From: Anaerotignum propionicum DSM 1682
GTDB taxonomy: Bacteria > Bacillota > Clostridia > Lachnospirales > Anaerotignaceae
Length of the DNA: 64,000 nt
NCBI RefSeq assembly: GCF_001561955.1
Contig: NZ_CP014223.1
Location: forward strand, 992,001-1,056,000
Direction: 5' to 3'
Under the pieces are notes generated by a model that made no database searches, had not been told where the DNA came from, and was given only the letters and a program-made list of their open reading frames with translations. The first letter of the stretch is position 1. Each line of letters opens with the position of its first letter. The translations under genes and the position numbers were made by a program. This document shows positions 22,569 to 31,551 of the stretch, piece by piece.

Positions 22569-23444
22569 ATGGGAGATGTGAAAATGAGAGGTTTAGTGAC
22601 TTTAAAAGAAATTTTAGAGAATACAAGAAAAGAAGGCTATGCAGTTGGCAGTTTCAATTTCAATGGTTATGAAGATGCACAGGGAATTATTAATGGTGCG
22701 GCAGAAAAAAATTCACCGGTGATTTTAATGGCATCTATGGGTGCTTGCAAATATATTGGTTTGCATCAAACAGTTGGGATGATTAAAGGGATGGCGGCTT
22801 CTGTAGATATTCCCGTTTGCCTGCATTTAGACCATGCAACAGACATGGATTATATTAAAGAAGCAATCAAGGCAGGGTTTTCCTCTGTTATGATTGATGC
22901 TTCCGCAGAGGACTATGAAATAAACATTCAAAAATCAAAAGAAATTGTTGAGTTTGCTAAGGATTATCATTGCTCCGTAGAAGCTGAGTTAGGCAAAGTT
23001 GGCGGTAAGGAAGAAAATATCGTAGTTTCCGATGAAAAGGCAACCTTTACCCAGCCTTCCGATGTTCCTCGTTTCGTTGAAGAAACAGGCATTGATGCTT
23101 TGGCAATTGCATTTGGTTCCGTTCATGGCTTCTACAAAAGCGAGCCTAAGTTGGATTTTGAGCGTTTGGCTGAGATTGCAAAAATTACAGATTGTCCTTT
23201 GGTTCTCCACGGTGGTACCGGCATCCCTGTAGAAGACTTCAAAAAATGCGTTGTATCAGGAATTAGCAAAATCAACGTTGGAACAGAGTTTAAGAAGACT
23301 TTCACTGATACAATCAGAAAAATGTGCAATGACCTTCCTGAAAAAGAGGTTGACCCTAGAAAGTATATGGGACCTGTTAAGGATGCTTGCGCAGAAGTTG
23401 TAAAGGGAAAAATCGACGTGTTTGGCAGTGCAAATAAAGCCTGA
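22569..23444 (+). CDS. Class II ketose-bisphosphate aldolase (GatY/FbaA-like)
   Basis: Zinc-dependent aldolase, 291 aa. The signature HLDHATD (His86, Asp88, His89) carries the catalytic Asp and zinc ligand; VEAELGKVGG (from 137), HGGTGIP and KINVGTEF supply further zinc and phosphate contacts. Size and motifs fit tagatose- or fructose-1,6-bisphosphate aldolase. A GatZ-like gene in the same operon argues for the tagatose-bisphosphate branch, where GatZ stabilises GatY. ATG 22569 has TAGGAG nine bases upstream; an alternative ATG is five codons in. Confidence 0.92.
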   Translation: MGDVKMRGLVTLKEILENTRKEGYAVGSFNFNGYEDAQGIINGAAEKNSPVILMASMGACKYIGLHQTVGMIKGMAASVDIPVCLHLDHATDMDYIKEAIKAGFSSVMIDASAEDYEINIQKSKEIVEFAKDYHCSVEAELGKVGGKEENIVVSDEKATFTQPSDVPRFVEETGIDALAIAFGSVHGFYKSEPKLDFERLAEIAKITDCPLVLHGGTGIPVEDFKKCVVSGISKINVGTEFKKTFTDTIRKMCNDLPEKEVDPRKYMGPVKDACAEVVKGKIDVFGSANKA

Positions 23445-23460
23445 TAAAGAGGGAATACCA

Positions 23461-24420
23461 ATGAATATTGCTGTAATTACCAGCGGCGGGGATTCATCGG
23501 GAATGAATCCGTGTCTTGCTCAAATTGTAAAATACGCAACACATCAGGGGCATGTAATTTACGGATACAAACGTGGATTTTTAGGTATCCGTGATAATGA
23601 TTATACGGTGCTTCGCCCCTGTGATGTACAGGATTGGCATAAAAAAGGTGGTACAGAGCTTCGCACCGGGAGATTTCCTGAACTGAAAGAACAGGAAAAT
23701 CAAGAGCTTCTAATTTCCCAATTAACCAAAAATAATATAGATGCACTGATAGTTTTGGGCGGAGACGGAAGCTTTAAGGGTGCCAGAGCTTTAAGCAGCT
23801 TAAATCCGAAAATGAATATTGTTGGGGTGCCTTGTACCATTGATAATAACATTTACGGCAGTGAATATACGTTAGGATATGACACAGCATTGAACAAACA
23901 GGTGGATTATCTGGATGGTATCAGCGATACCGGAATGGCTTTGCCGGGAAGAGTCTTTTTTGTGGAGACTTTGGGTGCATGGGACGGTTACTTAACCCAC
24001 AGCTCCGTATTGATGGGAATGGCAGATTTTAGTGTTCTGGTTGAAAAACCCATGACAAATGAAGAGATTTCCCGGGAAATCGTTAAAATACGAGAGAGCG
24101 GGGATAAGGACTATGTTGTGGTTATGTTTGCCGAGGGAGACAGCCAGAATACCATCACCAGAATGGTGGATGCTGCAAATTATGTGAAAAACACATTGGG
24201 GTTAAACGTAAAATGTAATCTTGTTGGATTTCAGCAACGAGGAGGCGTACCCACTGCCACAGACCGATTGAGAGCTGCTGGTTTTGCTAAATATGCGGTT
24301 GATGCGGTGGTAAAAGGCATTCAAAATGTGTATGTGGTTTACGCTGACGGAAAATATCAATATATGGATGTTGAACAGGCCTTTCAACGAAAGGTATTTG
24401 ACGAGTTCGAGATTAAATAA
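23461..24420 (+). CDS. 6-phosphofructokinase homologue (possible ketohexose-6-phosphate 1-kinase)
   Basis: PfkA-superfamily kinase, 319 aa. Motifs: TSGGDSSGMN at residue 7, the nucleotide loop GGDGS (100-104; Gly103 favours ATP rather than pyrophosphate), and the catalytic TIDNN (126-130) where nearly all family members have TIDND. Catalytic Asp128 is kept but the second Asp is Asn130. The usual MGR substrate motif is replaced by ETLGAWDG. In an operon with GatY/GatZ-type genes and sugar kinases it probably phosphorylates a hexulose-6-phosphate other than fructose-6-phosphate. ATG 23461 follows AGAGGGAAT. Confidence 0.88.
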   Translation: MNIAVITSGGDSSGMNPCLAQIVKYATHQGHVIYGYKRGFLGIRDNDYTVLRPCDVQDWHKKGGTELRTGRFPELKEQENQELLISQLTKNNIDALIVLGGDGSFKGARALSSLNPKMNIVGVPCTIDNNIYGSEYTLGYDTALNKQVDYLDGISDTGMALPGRVFFVETLGAWDGYLTHSSVLMGMADFSVLVEKPMTNEEISREIVKIRESGDKDYVVVMFAEGDSQNTITRMVDAANYVKNTLGLNVKCNLVGFQQRGGVPTATDRLRAAGFAKYAVDAVVKGIQNVYVVYADGKYQYMDVEQAFQRKVFDEFEIK

Positions 24421-24437
24421 TAAAGGTTTGGTGTGCC

Positions 24438-25718
24438 ATGGAAAATATATTGAAGGAAAAGGTAAAAGGAGAGGGCAATACCCGAGGAATTGCATCTTAC
24501 TGCACAGCCAATGCACTGGTGATAGAGGCTTTGCTGTATCATGCGAAGGAAACACAGCAGCCTGTTCTGATTGAAGCAACAGCCAATCAAGTGAATCAGT
24601 ACGGCGGATACACAGGAATGACCCCTCAAAATTTTGCTGATTTTGTGTTTCATATTGCAGACCAAATGGATTGTAGCAGAAATCTAATCTATCTAGGAGG
24701 GGACCATTTGGGTCCCCTTACTTTTCGCAATCTTCCAGAAGAGGAAGCTATGGAAAAGGCAAAGGTATTGGTTAGAGAGTATGTGAAGGCTGGTTTTACC
24801 AAAATCCATTTGGATACCAGTATGAAGCTGGAAAGTGATGCAAAGAATCAACCCCTTAGCACAAAAATTGTTGCCAAACGTGGTGCTGCGTTGTATCAAG
24901 TTTGTATGGAGACCCTTAGCCAAATTGATAGTAAGGTACAACCTGTTTTTATCATAGGCAGTGAGGTTCCCATACCAGGGGGGGCAACGGAGGCGGAAGA
25001 AGGGATATCTGTAACAAAGGTGATAGATTTCATTGATACTGTAGAGACGTATCAAAGAGTTTTTGATGAGTATGGGCTATTAGACACATGGGAAAACATC
25101 GTGGCTGTGGTGGTTCAGCCTGGTGTGGAGTTTGGTGATTCCCAAGTCTTTCCTTATGATCGGGACGAAGCAAAGGATTTGTGCGACAGCTTAAAGGCAT
25201 ATCCTTCCTTGGTTTTTGAGGGACACTCTACAGATTATCAGACAAAAGAAAATTTAAGAGAAATGGTAGAAGATGGGGTTGCAATTTTGAAAGTAGGACC
25301 CGCTTTAACATTCAGATTAAGAGAAGCTTTGTTTTCTCTCAGTTTTATGGAAAAAGAATTAATACCAAGAGAAAAATGTGCTTGTTTTATAGAAGTTCTG
25401 GAAGAGGTTATGCTGGCCCAGCCGGAAAATTGGATTCACCATTATCACGGAACAGATGAAGAGATAGCCTTGGCTAGAAAATACAGTTATTCAGACCGTT
25501 GTAGATATTATTTATCAAACGCTCAGGTTCAAAAGGCCATAGATCAGCTGTTCCATAACTTTGATAAAATTACAATACCCCTGAACTTAATGCATCAATA
25601 TATGCCCAATCAATATGAAAAGGTTATACGTGGTGAATTGAAAAATGAAGCCCGATTGCTGGTATATGACGCTGTTTTGGAGGTAGTGGCTACTTACGAA
25701 TATGCAATAAAAAGATAG
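24438..25718 (+). CDS. Tagatose-bisphosphate aldolase non-catalytic subunit (GatZ/KbaZ-like)
   Basis: 426-aa protein of the GatZ/KbaZ family, which is required for full activity and stability of class II tagatose-1,6-bisphosphate aldolase and adopts the same barrel fold. The N-terminus GNTRGIASYCTANALV with EATANQVNQYGGYTGM, and the segment IYLGGDHLGP near residue 88, are characteristic. It is the last gene of the operon and follows PFK by 17 bases. Its presence beside the aldolase is the best evidence that the pathway passes through a tagatose-like bisphosphate. Confidence 0.92.
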   Translation: MENILKEKVKGEGNTRGIASYCTANALVIEALLYHAKETQQPVLIEATANQVNQYGGYTGMTPQNFADFVFHIADQMDCSRNLIYLGGDHLGPLTFRNLPEEEAMEKAKVLVREYVKAGFTKIHLDTSMKLESDAKNQPLSTKIVAKRGAALYQVCMETLSQIDSKVQPVFIIGSEVPIPGGATEAEEGISVTKVIDFIDTVETYQRVFDEYGLLDTWENIVAVVVQPGVEFGDSQVFPYDRDEAKDLCDSLKAYPSLVFEGHSTDYQTKENLREMVEDGVAILKVGPALTFRLREALFSLSFMEKELIPREKCACFIEVLEEVMLAQPENWIHHYHGTDEEIALARKYSYSDRCRYYLSNAQVQKAIDQLFHNFDKITIPLNLMHQYMPNQYEKVIRGELKNEARLLVYDAVLEVVATYEYAIKR

Positions 25719-25755
25719 AAAGTCATTATTTTTCATTGATAAATAAAATAACGAG

Positions 25756-25797
25756 AATTCCCCAGTAAGTTTCGAAGACATTACTGGGGAATTTTTA
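25756..25797 (+). terminator. Terminator of the sugar operon
   Basis: Perfect 13-bp stem AATTCCCCAGTAA/TTACTGGGGAATT with a 12-base loop, running into TTTTT. Confidence 0.95.
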
Positions 25798-25866
25798 TAT
25801 GAAAGATGGACGTAAAATTAAGAAGGAAAGAATGTAAGAGTTTGTAAATGTACCTATTCAACTGAC

Positions 25867-26110
25867 ATGGTTGGAAGTATCACTCGTCTGGAACATCTGG
25901 CAGAACGTATGGATAAGGCGAAAACTGATGAGGAAATAACCTGCTTAGTCTAAACCAGTAGCTTTCAGACGCCAAGGAAAAAATGGAAAAACCGTTCCCA
26001 GACGAAGAGCGGCTACTGGAACTGCAAAAAAGGTGAGCTTGACCTTGCACTGGAGTTTAAGAGTGATGGTGAGGATATGAGGTCTATACCTGTGAAAAGG
26101 AAGATGATTT
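25867..26110 (+). pseudogene. Scar of an integrative-element gene (broken coding fragment)
   Basis: Three short stretches in different frames read like one decayed protein tail: VGSITRLEHLAERM then stop; KEKMEKPFPDEERLLELQKR then stop; ELDLALEFKSDGEDMR. The KPFPDEERLLEL-ELDLAL pattern recalls, from memory, the C-terminal end of the large SNF2-helicase/methylase-like proteins of Clostridial conjugative elements. Stops and frameshifts show it is dead. It marks the left edge of the accessory region. Confidence 0.5.
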
Positions 26111-26224
26111 CGAAAAAATGGAACGATAGGAAGTACGAGCGAGATACATGAAGTAACAGCATATTTCAGTATGCTTTTACTTCAAAAAAATTTCTTGACT
26201 GGTCACGCACTAACTGATATGATA

Positions 26225-26247
26225 ATTACATTCTTTGAGAATGTAAT
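26225..26247. promoter_or_regulatory. TetR operator, copy 1 (before tetR)
   Basis: ATTACATTCT-TTG-AGAATGTAAT, perfect 10-bp arms with a 3-base centre, just upstream of the TetR ribosome site. The same core recurs at 26938-26960. Confidence 0.85.
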
Positions 26248-26263
26248 GGGAGGAGGTTTTATT

Positions 26264-26914
26264 TTGGGACGGAACAAATACCCCGAAGAAACGGTAGAAA
26301 AAATATTGGAAGTATCGCTAAAACTGTTTTTGGAAAAAGGCTATGACAATGTAATAATTAGAGACATTGCAAATGAATTAGGTGGACTGACAAAAGGTGC
26401 AGTCTATCATCACTTTAAATCTAAAGAAGAAATTTTATCAGCATTGAATAAAAGTATATTTGAAAAAAATAATCCTTTTATTCAAGCAAGGAAAGACACA
26501 GAACTTAATGGACTGCAAAAGATAAAAAAGGTATTAAAACTATCACTTTTAGACGCTGATAAGCAGGCAATGGATATAGCATCTCTGCCACTTATAAAAA
26601 ATCCCCGTTTTTTAGCCAATGTTTTAGACAATCAAATAAATGTTGTTGCCCCTTTATTGGCAGAAATGATTGAGGAAGGCATTGAGGACGGTTCTATCCA
26701 AACGGAATGTCCAAAACAACTTTCCGAGCTATTTGTTTTAATGACGAATTTATGGCTTACACCGACTGTTTTTCCTACGAATAAAGACGAAATAATGGAT
26801 AAAATTGTACTTGTTAAAGAAGTGTTTGATAACCTTGGATTGCCTGTTTTTGATGAAGAAATCACCTTGCTTTGCAATGAAGTTGCGAATGAATTCAAAA
26901 ATAATACTGTCTAA
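26264..26914 (+). CDS. TetR-family repressor of the adjacent ABC exporter
   Basis: 216-aa TetR regulator with an N-terminal HTH at residues 8-55 (LKLFLEKGYDNV, then GAVYHHFKSKEEIL) and a helical ligand domain. I chose the TTG at 26264 because GGGAGGAGG lies seven bases before it and the protein then begins MGRNKYPEE, normal for the family; the frame from 26171 runs back through the operator. Matching inverted repeats sit before this gene and before the ABC operon 65 bases downstream, so it probably represses both and is released by a drug or peptide. Confidence 0.9.
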   Translation: MGRNKYPEETVEKILEVSLKLFLEKGYDNVIIRDIANELGGLTKGAVYHHFKSKEEILSALNKSIFEKNNPFIQARKDTELNGLQKIKKVLKLSLLDADKQAMDIASLPLIKNPRFLANVLDNQINVVAPLLAEMIEEGIEDGSIQTECPKQLSELFVLMTNLWLTPTVFPTNKDEIMDKIVLVKEVFDNLGLPVFDEEITLLCNEVANEFKNNTV

Positions 26915-26937
26915 TAGATAGTATTATTTTTTACCCA

Positions 26938-26960
26938 TTTACATTCTAGGAGAATGTAAA
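26938..26960. promoter_or_regulatory. TetR operator, copy 2 (before the ABC operon)
   Basis: TTTACATTCT-AGG-AGAATGTAAA, perfect 10-bp arms, sharing TTACATTCT-N3-AGAATGTAA with copy 1. It lies 19 bases before the ABC ATPase start. Confidence 0.88.
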
Positions 26961-26979
26961 ATAAATTTGGAGGTTAACG

Positions 26980-27696
26980 ATGAACAGTACGATAGTTATT
27001 GCAGCAAATGGACTGCAAAAGAATTTTAGACAGCATGAAGTGCTATCCAATTTTAACTTAAATATTCCCAAAGGGAATATCTATGGGCTATTAGGCGAAA
27101 ATGGTTCAGGAAAAACTACGTTCATGAAAATCCTACTCGGCTTATTAAAACCATCAGGGGGCGAAGCATATGTATGCGGTAACATTGTAACCGAGCATGA
27201 CAAGAGCTATTTATCAAAGGTAGGCAGTCTAATTGAAATTCCAGCGTTTTATGATTGGCTTACTGTAGGTGAAAATCTATCTTTGCATTGTGATTATCTA
27301 AAGAAAAACTATGATAAAATACCAGAAATACTGAATATTGTGGGCATTCCTGGAACAGAAAATAATAAAATAAGCGAACTATCCCTTGGCATGAAACAGC
27401 GTTTGGCGATTGGACGTGCCCTGTTGGGTGAGCCGGAGATATTGATTTTAGATGAGCCAATCAATGGCGTTGACCCAAAGGGCATTATTGAAATCAGGAA
27501 CCTGTTATTGCAGTTGAAACAAGAACAGAAGCTGACGATTCTTTTAAGCAGTCACATTATCAGCGAGCTTGAGAAAATAGCTGATATTATTGGGGTTATG
27601 CACAATGGTAAAATTGTTTCTGAAATTCCCAAAGAAACCTTTGCAAAAGTTGATTTTGATTTTGAGAAACAATTCCTTATTTTAACACAAGATTAG
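26980..27696 (+). CDS. ABC transporter ATPase (bacitracin/lantibiotic-export type)
   Basis: 238-aa ATPase with Walker A GENGSGKTT near residue 38, signature LSLGMKQRLAIGRAL near 132 and Walker B LILDEPINGVDP near 155. It belongs to the CcmA/BcrA-like group that pairs with ABC-2 membrane proteins for drug or antimicrobial-peptide export. ATG 26980 follows TTGGAGGT. It is shorter than BcrA at the C-terminus but all catalytic motifs are present. It is first in an operon with a permease, a small membrane protein and an MFS remnant. Confidence 0.92.
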   Translation: MNSTIVIAANGLQKNFRQHEVLSNFNLNIPKGNIYGLLGENGSGKTTFMKILLGLLKPSGGEAYVCGNIVTEHDKSYLSKVGSLIEIPAFYDWLTVGENLSLHCDYLKKNYDKIPEILNIVGIPGTENNKISELSLGMKQRLAIGRALLGEPEILILDEPINGVDPKGIIEIRNLLLQLKQEQKLTILLSSHIISELEKIADIIGVMHNGKIVSEIPKETFAKVDFDFEKQFLILTQD

Positions 27697-27712
27697 AACG
27701 GAGGATAGGTAA

Positions 27713-28402
27713 ATGAGTATAAAAAGGCTTATTCAAATCGAATATAAAAAAATGAAATTGAACCGTTTTTGGAAACAGGTTTCGGTTGCCAATGTCGTTA
27801 TCATCTTATTGACGCTGATTACAAAATTTACGTTTTCAGCGTCGGGCACCTCTAGTTCCGCACTTAGTACCGTCAGCATTATTGATACTTTTGTAAAATC
27901 TGTATTTATTGTGTGGCAGGCGGTTTTGATTGCAATGATCATTGTAGACGAGTTCAAAAGCAAAACTGCACTCCTGCTTTTCAGCTATCCGATTGAGCGA
28001 AAACGAATTTTGACAAGTAAGCTGATCTTGACTGTCATTTTGACGTTTAGCGGAATGCTGATAACAATGATATTTGTCAATGTCATTGCATTCAGTTTAA
28101 GTACGATACTTCCATTTGTCGATTACCATGTTTCAATAAATGACATTATTTTATTGGGAGTGACTACCATCACATCTATTTGTATGGGAATGGCTCCGTT
28201 ATTTATTGGTATGCAAAATAAATCCACTATAACAACCGTAGTAAGTTCGATTGCTATTGTCAGTTTAACTGTGGGTTCAGGCATTGGTGATGGTTCTAGA
28301 ATGATAAATATTTTACCAGTTTCTATTGCGTTGGGGAGTATTGGAATTATTTTGGCTTATATTGCAATTAAAAAAATTAGCACAGATGACACTATTTTTT
28401 AG
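27713..28402 (+). CDS. ABC-2 type membrane subunit
   Basis: 229-aa membrane partner of the ATPase with about six hydrophobic segments (near residues 20-45, 65-85, 105-130, 145-165, 175-195 and 200-222) and an N-terminal basic IEYKKMKLNRFWK leader typical of lantibiotic-immunity permeases. ATG 27713 follows ACGGAGGATAGG, 17 bases after the ATPase gene. The exported compound is unknown. Confidence 0.88.
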   Translation: MSIKRLIQIEYKKMKLNRFWKQVSVANVVIILLTLITKFTFSASGTSSSALSTVSIIDTFVKSVFIVWQAVLIAMIIVDEFKSKTALLLFSYPIERKRILTSKLILTVILTFSGMLITMIFVNVIAFSLSTILPFVDYHVSINDIILLGVTTITSICMGMAPLFIGMQNKSTITTVVSSIAIVSLTVGSGIGDGSRMINILPVSIALGSIGIILAYIAIKKISTDDTIF

Positions 28403-28413
28403 GAGGAAAGAAA

Positions 28414-28623
28414 ATGAACAATCAAATTAAACAGATTTTATCCAGCATATCCGCTGAAACTATCCTAGTTGGTACTATATTGAGTATAGTATTAGGCATC
28501 ATTCTTATATTTGTGGGTTTTTTCGTTAAGTATAAGAAAAAGGATCAATCATGGTGGATTATTCTGGTTTTGCTCGGTGCTGTTACGATTGCATCAAAAA
28601 TTATTCAGATATTTTATCACTAA
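28414..28623 (+). CDS. Small membrane protein in the exporter operon
   Basis: 69 aa with two hydrophobic helices (about residues 16-38 and 47-65) separated by a basic KYKKKDQ turn. ATG 28414 follows TAGGAGGAAAG, a strong ribosome site, 11 bases after the permease gene, so it is very likely translated. I recognise no family; it may be an accessory of the exporter. Confidence 0.7.
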   Translation: MNNQIKQILSSISAETILVGTILSIVLGIILIFVGFFVKYKKKDQSWWIILVLLGAVTIASKIIQIFYH

Positions 28624-28632
28624 CACACTACC

Positions 28633-29869
28633 ATGAAAAAGAGCAAATTATTTCATTTGAATTTTACGTTACTTGTTTTAGGGCAAGTAAGCTCATTGTT
28701 CGGCAATTTCATATTAAAGTTTGCATTGTATATGTATGTTTTAGAGGCCGTAGGTTCAGCAACAATATTTGCAGGTATTTTAGCAATGGCAACATTTCCA
28801 ACGATCTTACTTTCGGTGTTAGGCGGTATTCTTGCAGATAGAGCGAACAGAAAAATCATTATGGTAGCATTAGATACCCTAACAGGCATATCCATTTTAG
28901 GTGCAACCCTCTTATTTTCTGGAAGCAATGGTATTGTTGTAATAGGTGTACTACTAATACTGCTTTCTATTTGGGGGGCCTTTGAGTCGCCAACTGTTCA
29001 AGCGTGTGTACCTCAAATGCAATCAGGTGATAACATTATCAAAGGGAATGCTATTGTAAATCAAGTAGCTGCGGTGGCGGCTCTGATTGCCCCCCAATAC
29101 TTGGAAGCGTATTATATGTCACGTTCGGCTTAAAACCTGTCATGTATGCAAGTATTATTTGTTTCTTTATTACTGCTTTATTTGAGTGTTTTATTAAGTT
29201 GGAATATAAACGGTCTGATATGCACAAAGGAATTTTGCATACTGTAAAATATGATTTTTACATAAGTATACGTTTCATTTGTAAGGAACAACCGAATATT
29301 TTGAAAGTGTTGCTTTTAGCTACATTGGTTAATTTCTTTGTAATAGGTACTGTTATGGTTGGATTGCCTTATATCGTGCGTACCATTCTGGACTGAACGC
29401 AGGGTATTACGGTGCGGCAGAAAGTATGTTAGGTGTTGCTGCAATTATTGGAAGTATTGCCGCCGGGCTTCTTACAGGAAAATTAAAAATGGATATATTA
29501 CCTATTATACTTGCAATTCTTGGAGCATTTTTAGTTCCAGCAGGTATCATTTTTCTTCTTCCAACAGATACAATTATACGATATATAATTAATATTATAG
29601 CCTCTTGTGGTATACAAATGACAGCTTGTATTTTTTCCATATTTGCACTTTCTTACATTCAGCAAAGGACACCAAATTCATTGATAGGAAAAGTCATGTC
29701 TTATATATCTACAATTACCATGTGTGCCCAACCGATAGGGCAAACCCTTTATGGGCTGTTTTTTGACAGCTTTACAGACAGCGTATACCTTGTTCTTATT
29801 CCAACAGGAATTATTGTTTGTGTAATTGGATTATCTGCAAGAGGATTGTTTAGAAAACTAGATAGCTAA
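28633..29869 (+). pseudogene. MFS drug-efflux transporter broken by two frameshifts
   Basis: Three consecutive frames give the pieces of one MFS transporter of about 410 aa: 28633-29133 (TM1-4, with LGGILADRANRK, the family loop 2-3 motif), about 29107-29396, and 29397-29869. The first break is at the C6 run near 29091-29096; reading on in another frame restores PILGSVLYVTFGLKPVMYAS. The second is near 29382; the other frame continues YHSGLNAGYYGAAESMLG. Both breaks must be corrected for a complete protein, so it is a recent pseudogene unless they are sequencing errors. Confidence 0.8.
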
Positions 29870-29886
29870 TCGTGTAACGAAGTGAG

Positions 29887-29921
29887 AGCCTTTGCATCAG
29901 AGTGAAGATGTAAAGGCTCTA
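29887..29921 (+). terminator. Terminator after the exporter operon
   Basis: GAGCCTTTGCATC pairs with GATGTAAAGGCTC (one G-T pair), followed by TATTT. The GTTGCATC-like stem resembles hairpins that end other units in this accessory region (33178 and 34888). Confidence 0.75.
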
Positions 29922-30058
29922 TTTCAAGATTAGTTAGATTTGCTCGGCATATTTTGAAAAGAGTTCTAACCAGAGTACACTCATTGTGCCCATTTCCTAA
30001 ATATATTCCTAGCACTATGCAATGCAGTTTAGCATTAAAAAGAGCATAGTAATCGTAC

Positions 30059-30946
30059 TTAATGGCAGTTTACCCATGCAGCAATTTCTTTCATAAAAGG
30101 TTCTGGTGTAATAAAGTAGCTGTTATGACTATCGTCTATTTCAACGAGCTTTTTTTCACAAGTTAGAGAGTTATAATACCGGTCAAAATAGTCGGAAGAA
30201 AAATATCGGTCATGCAATGTTTTGAATACCAGTGTGGGGCAGGTGATAGGTACTTTTAACAAGCTTTCTTTCCCAGCCATGCACTCTAGTATTCTAAGCA
30301 AACTATTTATTTTTAAGGCAAAGAAATTCGGATCTCGTACAAGTATGGTTTTGTAAAATTCATTATCCAATTCTGCATGATAACCCTTCGCTGAAGGGGG
30401 CGTAAAAGGCATCGAAAGAGTGGGCTTTATCTTTACTAACAGACGTAAGATGCGCATAGCAGACTTAACAAAAGCCTTTGGCAGCCCCAACGGCGTTGTG
30501 TCCCCATAAATCCCACAGGCAAATTGTGCAAAGCTTTTAAACTTAGGACCTGTTCCCAAATAATATTGTGCCATTATGCCGCCAGCTCCAGTATAACCTA
30601 GTAGATGAATATCGTCGGAATAATGGACACGCACATATTCATACATAGCATCCAAATTCGCTACCATATTTGGCAGTGTAAAGTCTTGCGTATCTCCGCT
30701 GCACTCACCCTCTCCTGGTACATAATCTACAGCAAACACATTAAAACTATAAATGCGGCCAAGCTGTTCAAAGCATTCATAACAATTTTTTATTGCAGTT
30801 ACGGGTGTATGCAAGATGATGATATTTTTACAGTTCGCTCCGGCACGGTAGTGAAAAATATGTACCTTTTGCGAATAGCCGGAAACATAAATATCGCTCC
30901 ACCCGGTTTCTTTGATTGCTTCATGATCTAGTGGTTGGATTTTCAC
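30059..30946 (-). CDS. Alpha/beta-hydrolase-fold protein, atypical nucleophile
   Basis: 295-aa protein with the alpha/beta-hydrolase layout: IILHTPVTA oxyanion strand region near residue 43, the nucleophile elbow near residue 115, an acid candidate in TLHDRYF near 240 and a His in DDSHNSYF near 273. At the elbow the sequence is GYTGAGG, so the usual Ser in G-x-S-x-G is replaced by Thr. It may be a poor or altered hydrolase. It overlaps the upstream TetR gene by four bases (ATGA), so the two form one operon and the TetR probably senses a related compound. Identity of the substrate is unknown. Confidence 0.75.
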   Translation of the reverse strand: MKIQPLDHEAIKETGWSDIYVSGYSQKVHIFHYRAGANCKNIIILHTPVTAIKNCYECFEQLGRIYSFNVFAVDYVPGEGECSGDTQDFTLPNMVANLDAMYEYVRVHYSDDIHLLGYTGAGGIMAQYYLGTGPKFKSFAQFACGIYGDTTPLGLPKAFVKSAMRILRLLVKIKPTLSMPFTPPSAKGYHAELDNEFYKTILVRDPNFFALKINSLLRILECMAGKESLLKVPITCPTLVFKTLHDRYFSSDYFDRYYNSLTCEKKLVEIDDSHNSYFITPEPFMKEIAAWVNCH

Positions 30947-31533
30947 TTTATGTCCTCCTTTATCAAATGCTCCGCCAATGCCTTCAAAACAATTTTCATC
31001 AGTTCTATGCTTTGTGTCTCCCTTTTGATATAAGCCAGTTGCACAAATTGCATTTGCAGAAGCTTCATTGTACGCTCCAAATCGTACCGAAAGGAAAAAC
31101 CGGAGTGCCCCATCATTGAGACCAATTCTGAATCTCTTGCATCATTTTCATCTATGCATGCTTTTGGTGCTTTTGCTTCTATACGCTCCCATACCTGTGC
31201 ATCAATATTGATAATGAGCGGATTTTCAATAAACGCGTCCATTATATAACACAGCAATTGATAAAATCTTTCGGTTTGAGTCATGTTTTCAGGCTTCTCA
31301 AGCATCTGCTGTAAGCGAATAAAAATGCTGGCTTGCAAGCTGTTGTTAATCACCATAAAAAGATGTTCTTTATTTTCAAAAAAATGATAAAAGGTTCCTT
31401 TGGCTATTCCGGCTGACAAGGCTACTTCCTCTGCTGTTACTGCATAGAAGCCTTTTTCGTTAAACAACTTTTCTCCCTTTTCCAATAGTAAAGAGTATAT
31501 CTTTTCCCGTTCTATAGCTGAAAACTTTGGCAT
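30943..31533 (-). CDS. TetR-family regulator of the hydrolase
   Basis: 196-aa TetR regulator with HTH at about residues 12-58 (LFNEKGFYAVTAEEVALSAG, then GTFYHFFENKEHLF) and a helical effector domain. The second of two adjacent ATGs (31533) sits five bases after AGGAGG and is preferred over 31536. A 9-bp inverted repeat lies immediately upstream (31552-31583) and is the likely autoregulatory operator. Confidence 0.88.
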   Translation of the reverse strand: MPKFSAIEREKIYSLLLEKGEKLFNEKGFYAVTAEEVALSAGIAKGTFYHFFENKEHLFMVINNSLQASIFIRLQQMLEKPENMTQTERFYQLLCYIMDAFIENPLIINIDAQVWERIEAKAPKACIDENDARDSELVSMMGHSGFSFRYDLERTMKLLQMQFVQLAYIKRETQSIELMKIVLKALAEHLIKEDIK

Positions 31534-31551
31534 CATGTCCTCCTATACGAA

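Noticed and set aside
28633-29869. Three separate small membrane protein genes
   Set aside because: They join into one MFS transporter once two frameshifts are corrected; the later pieces lack start codons with ribosome sites.
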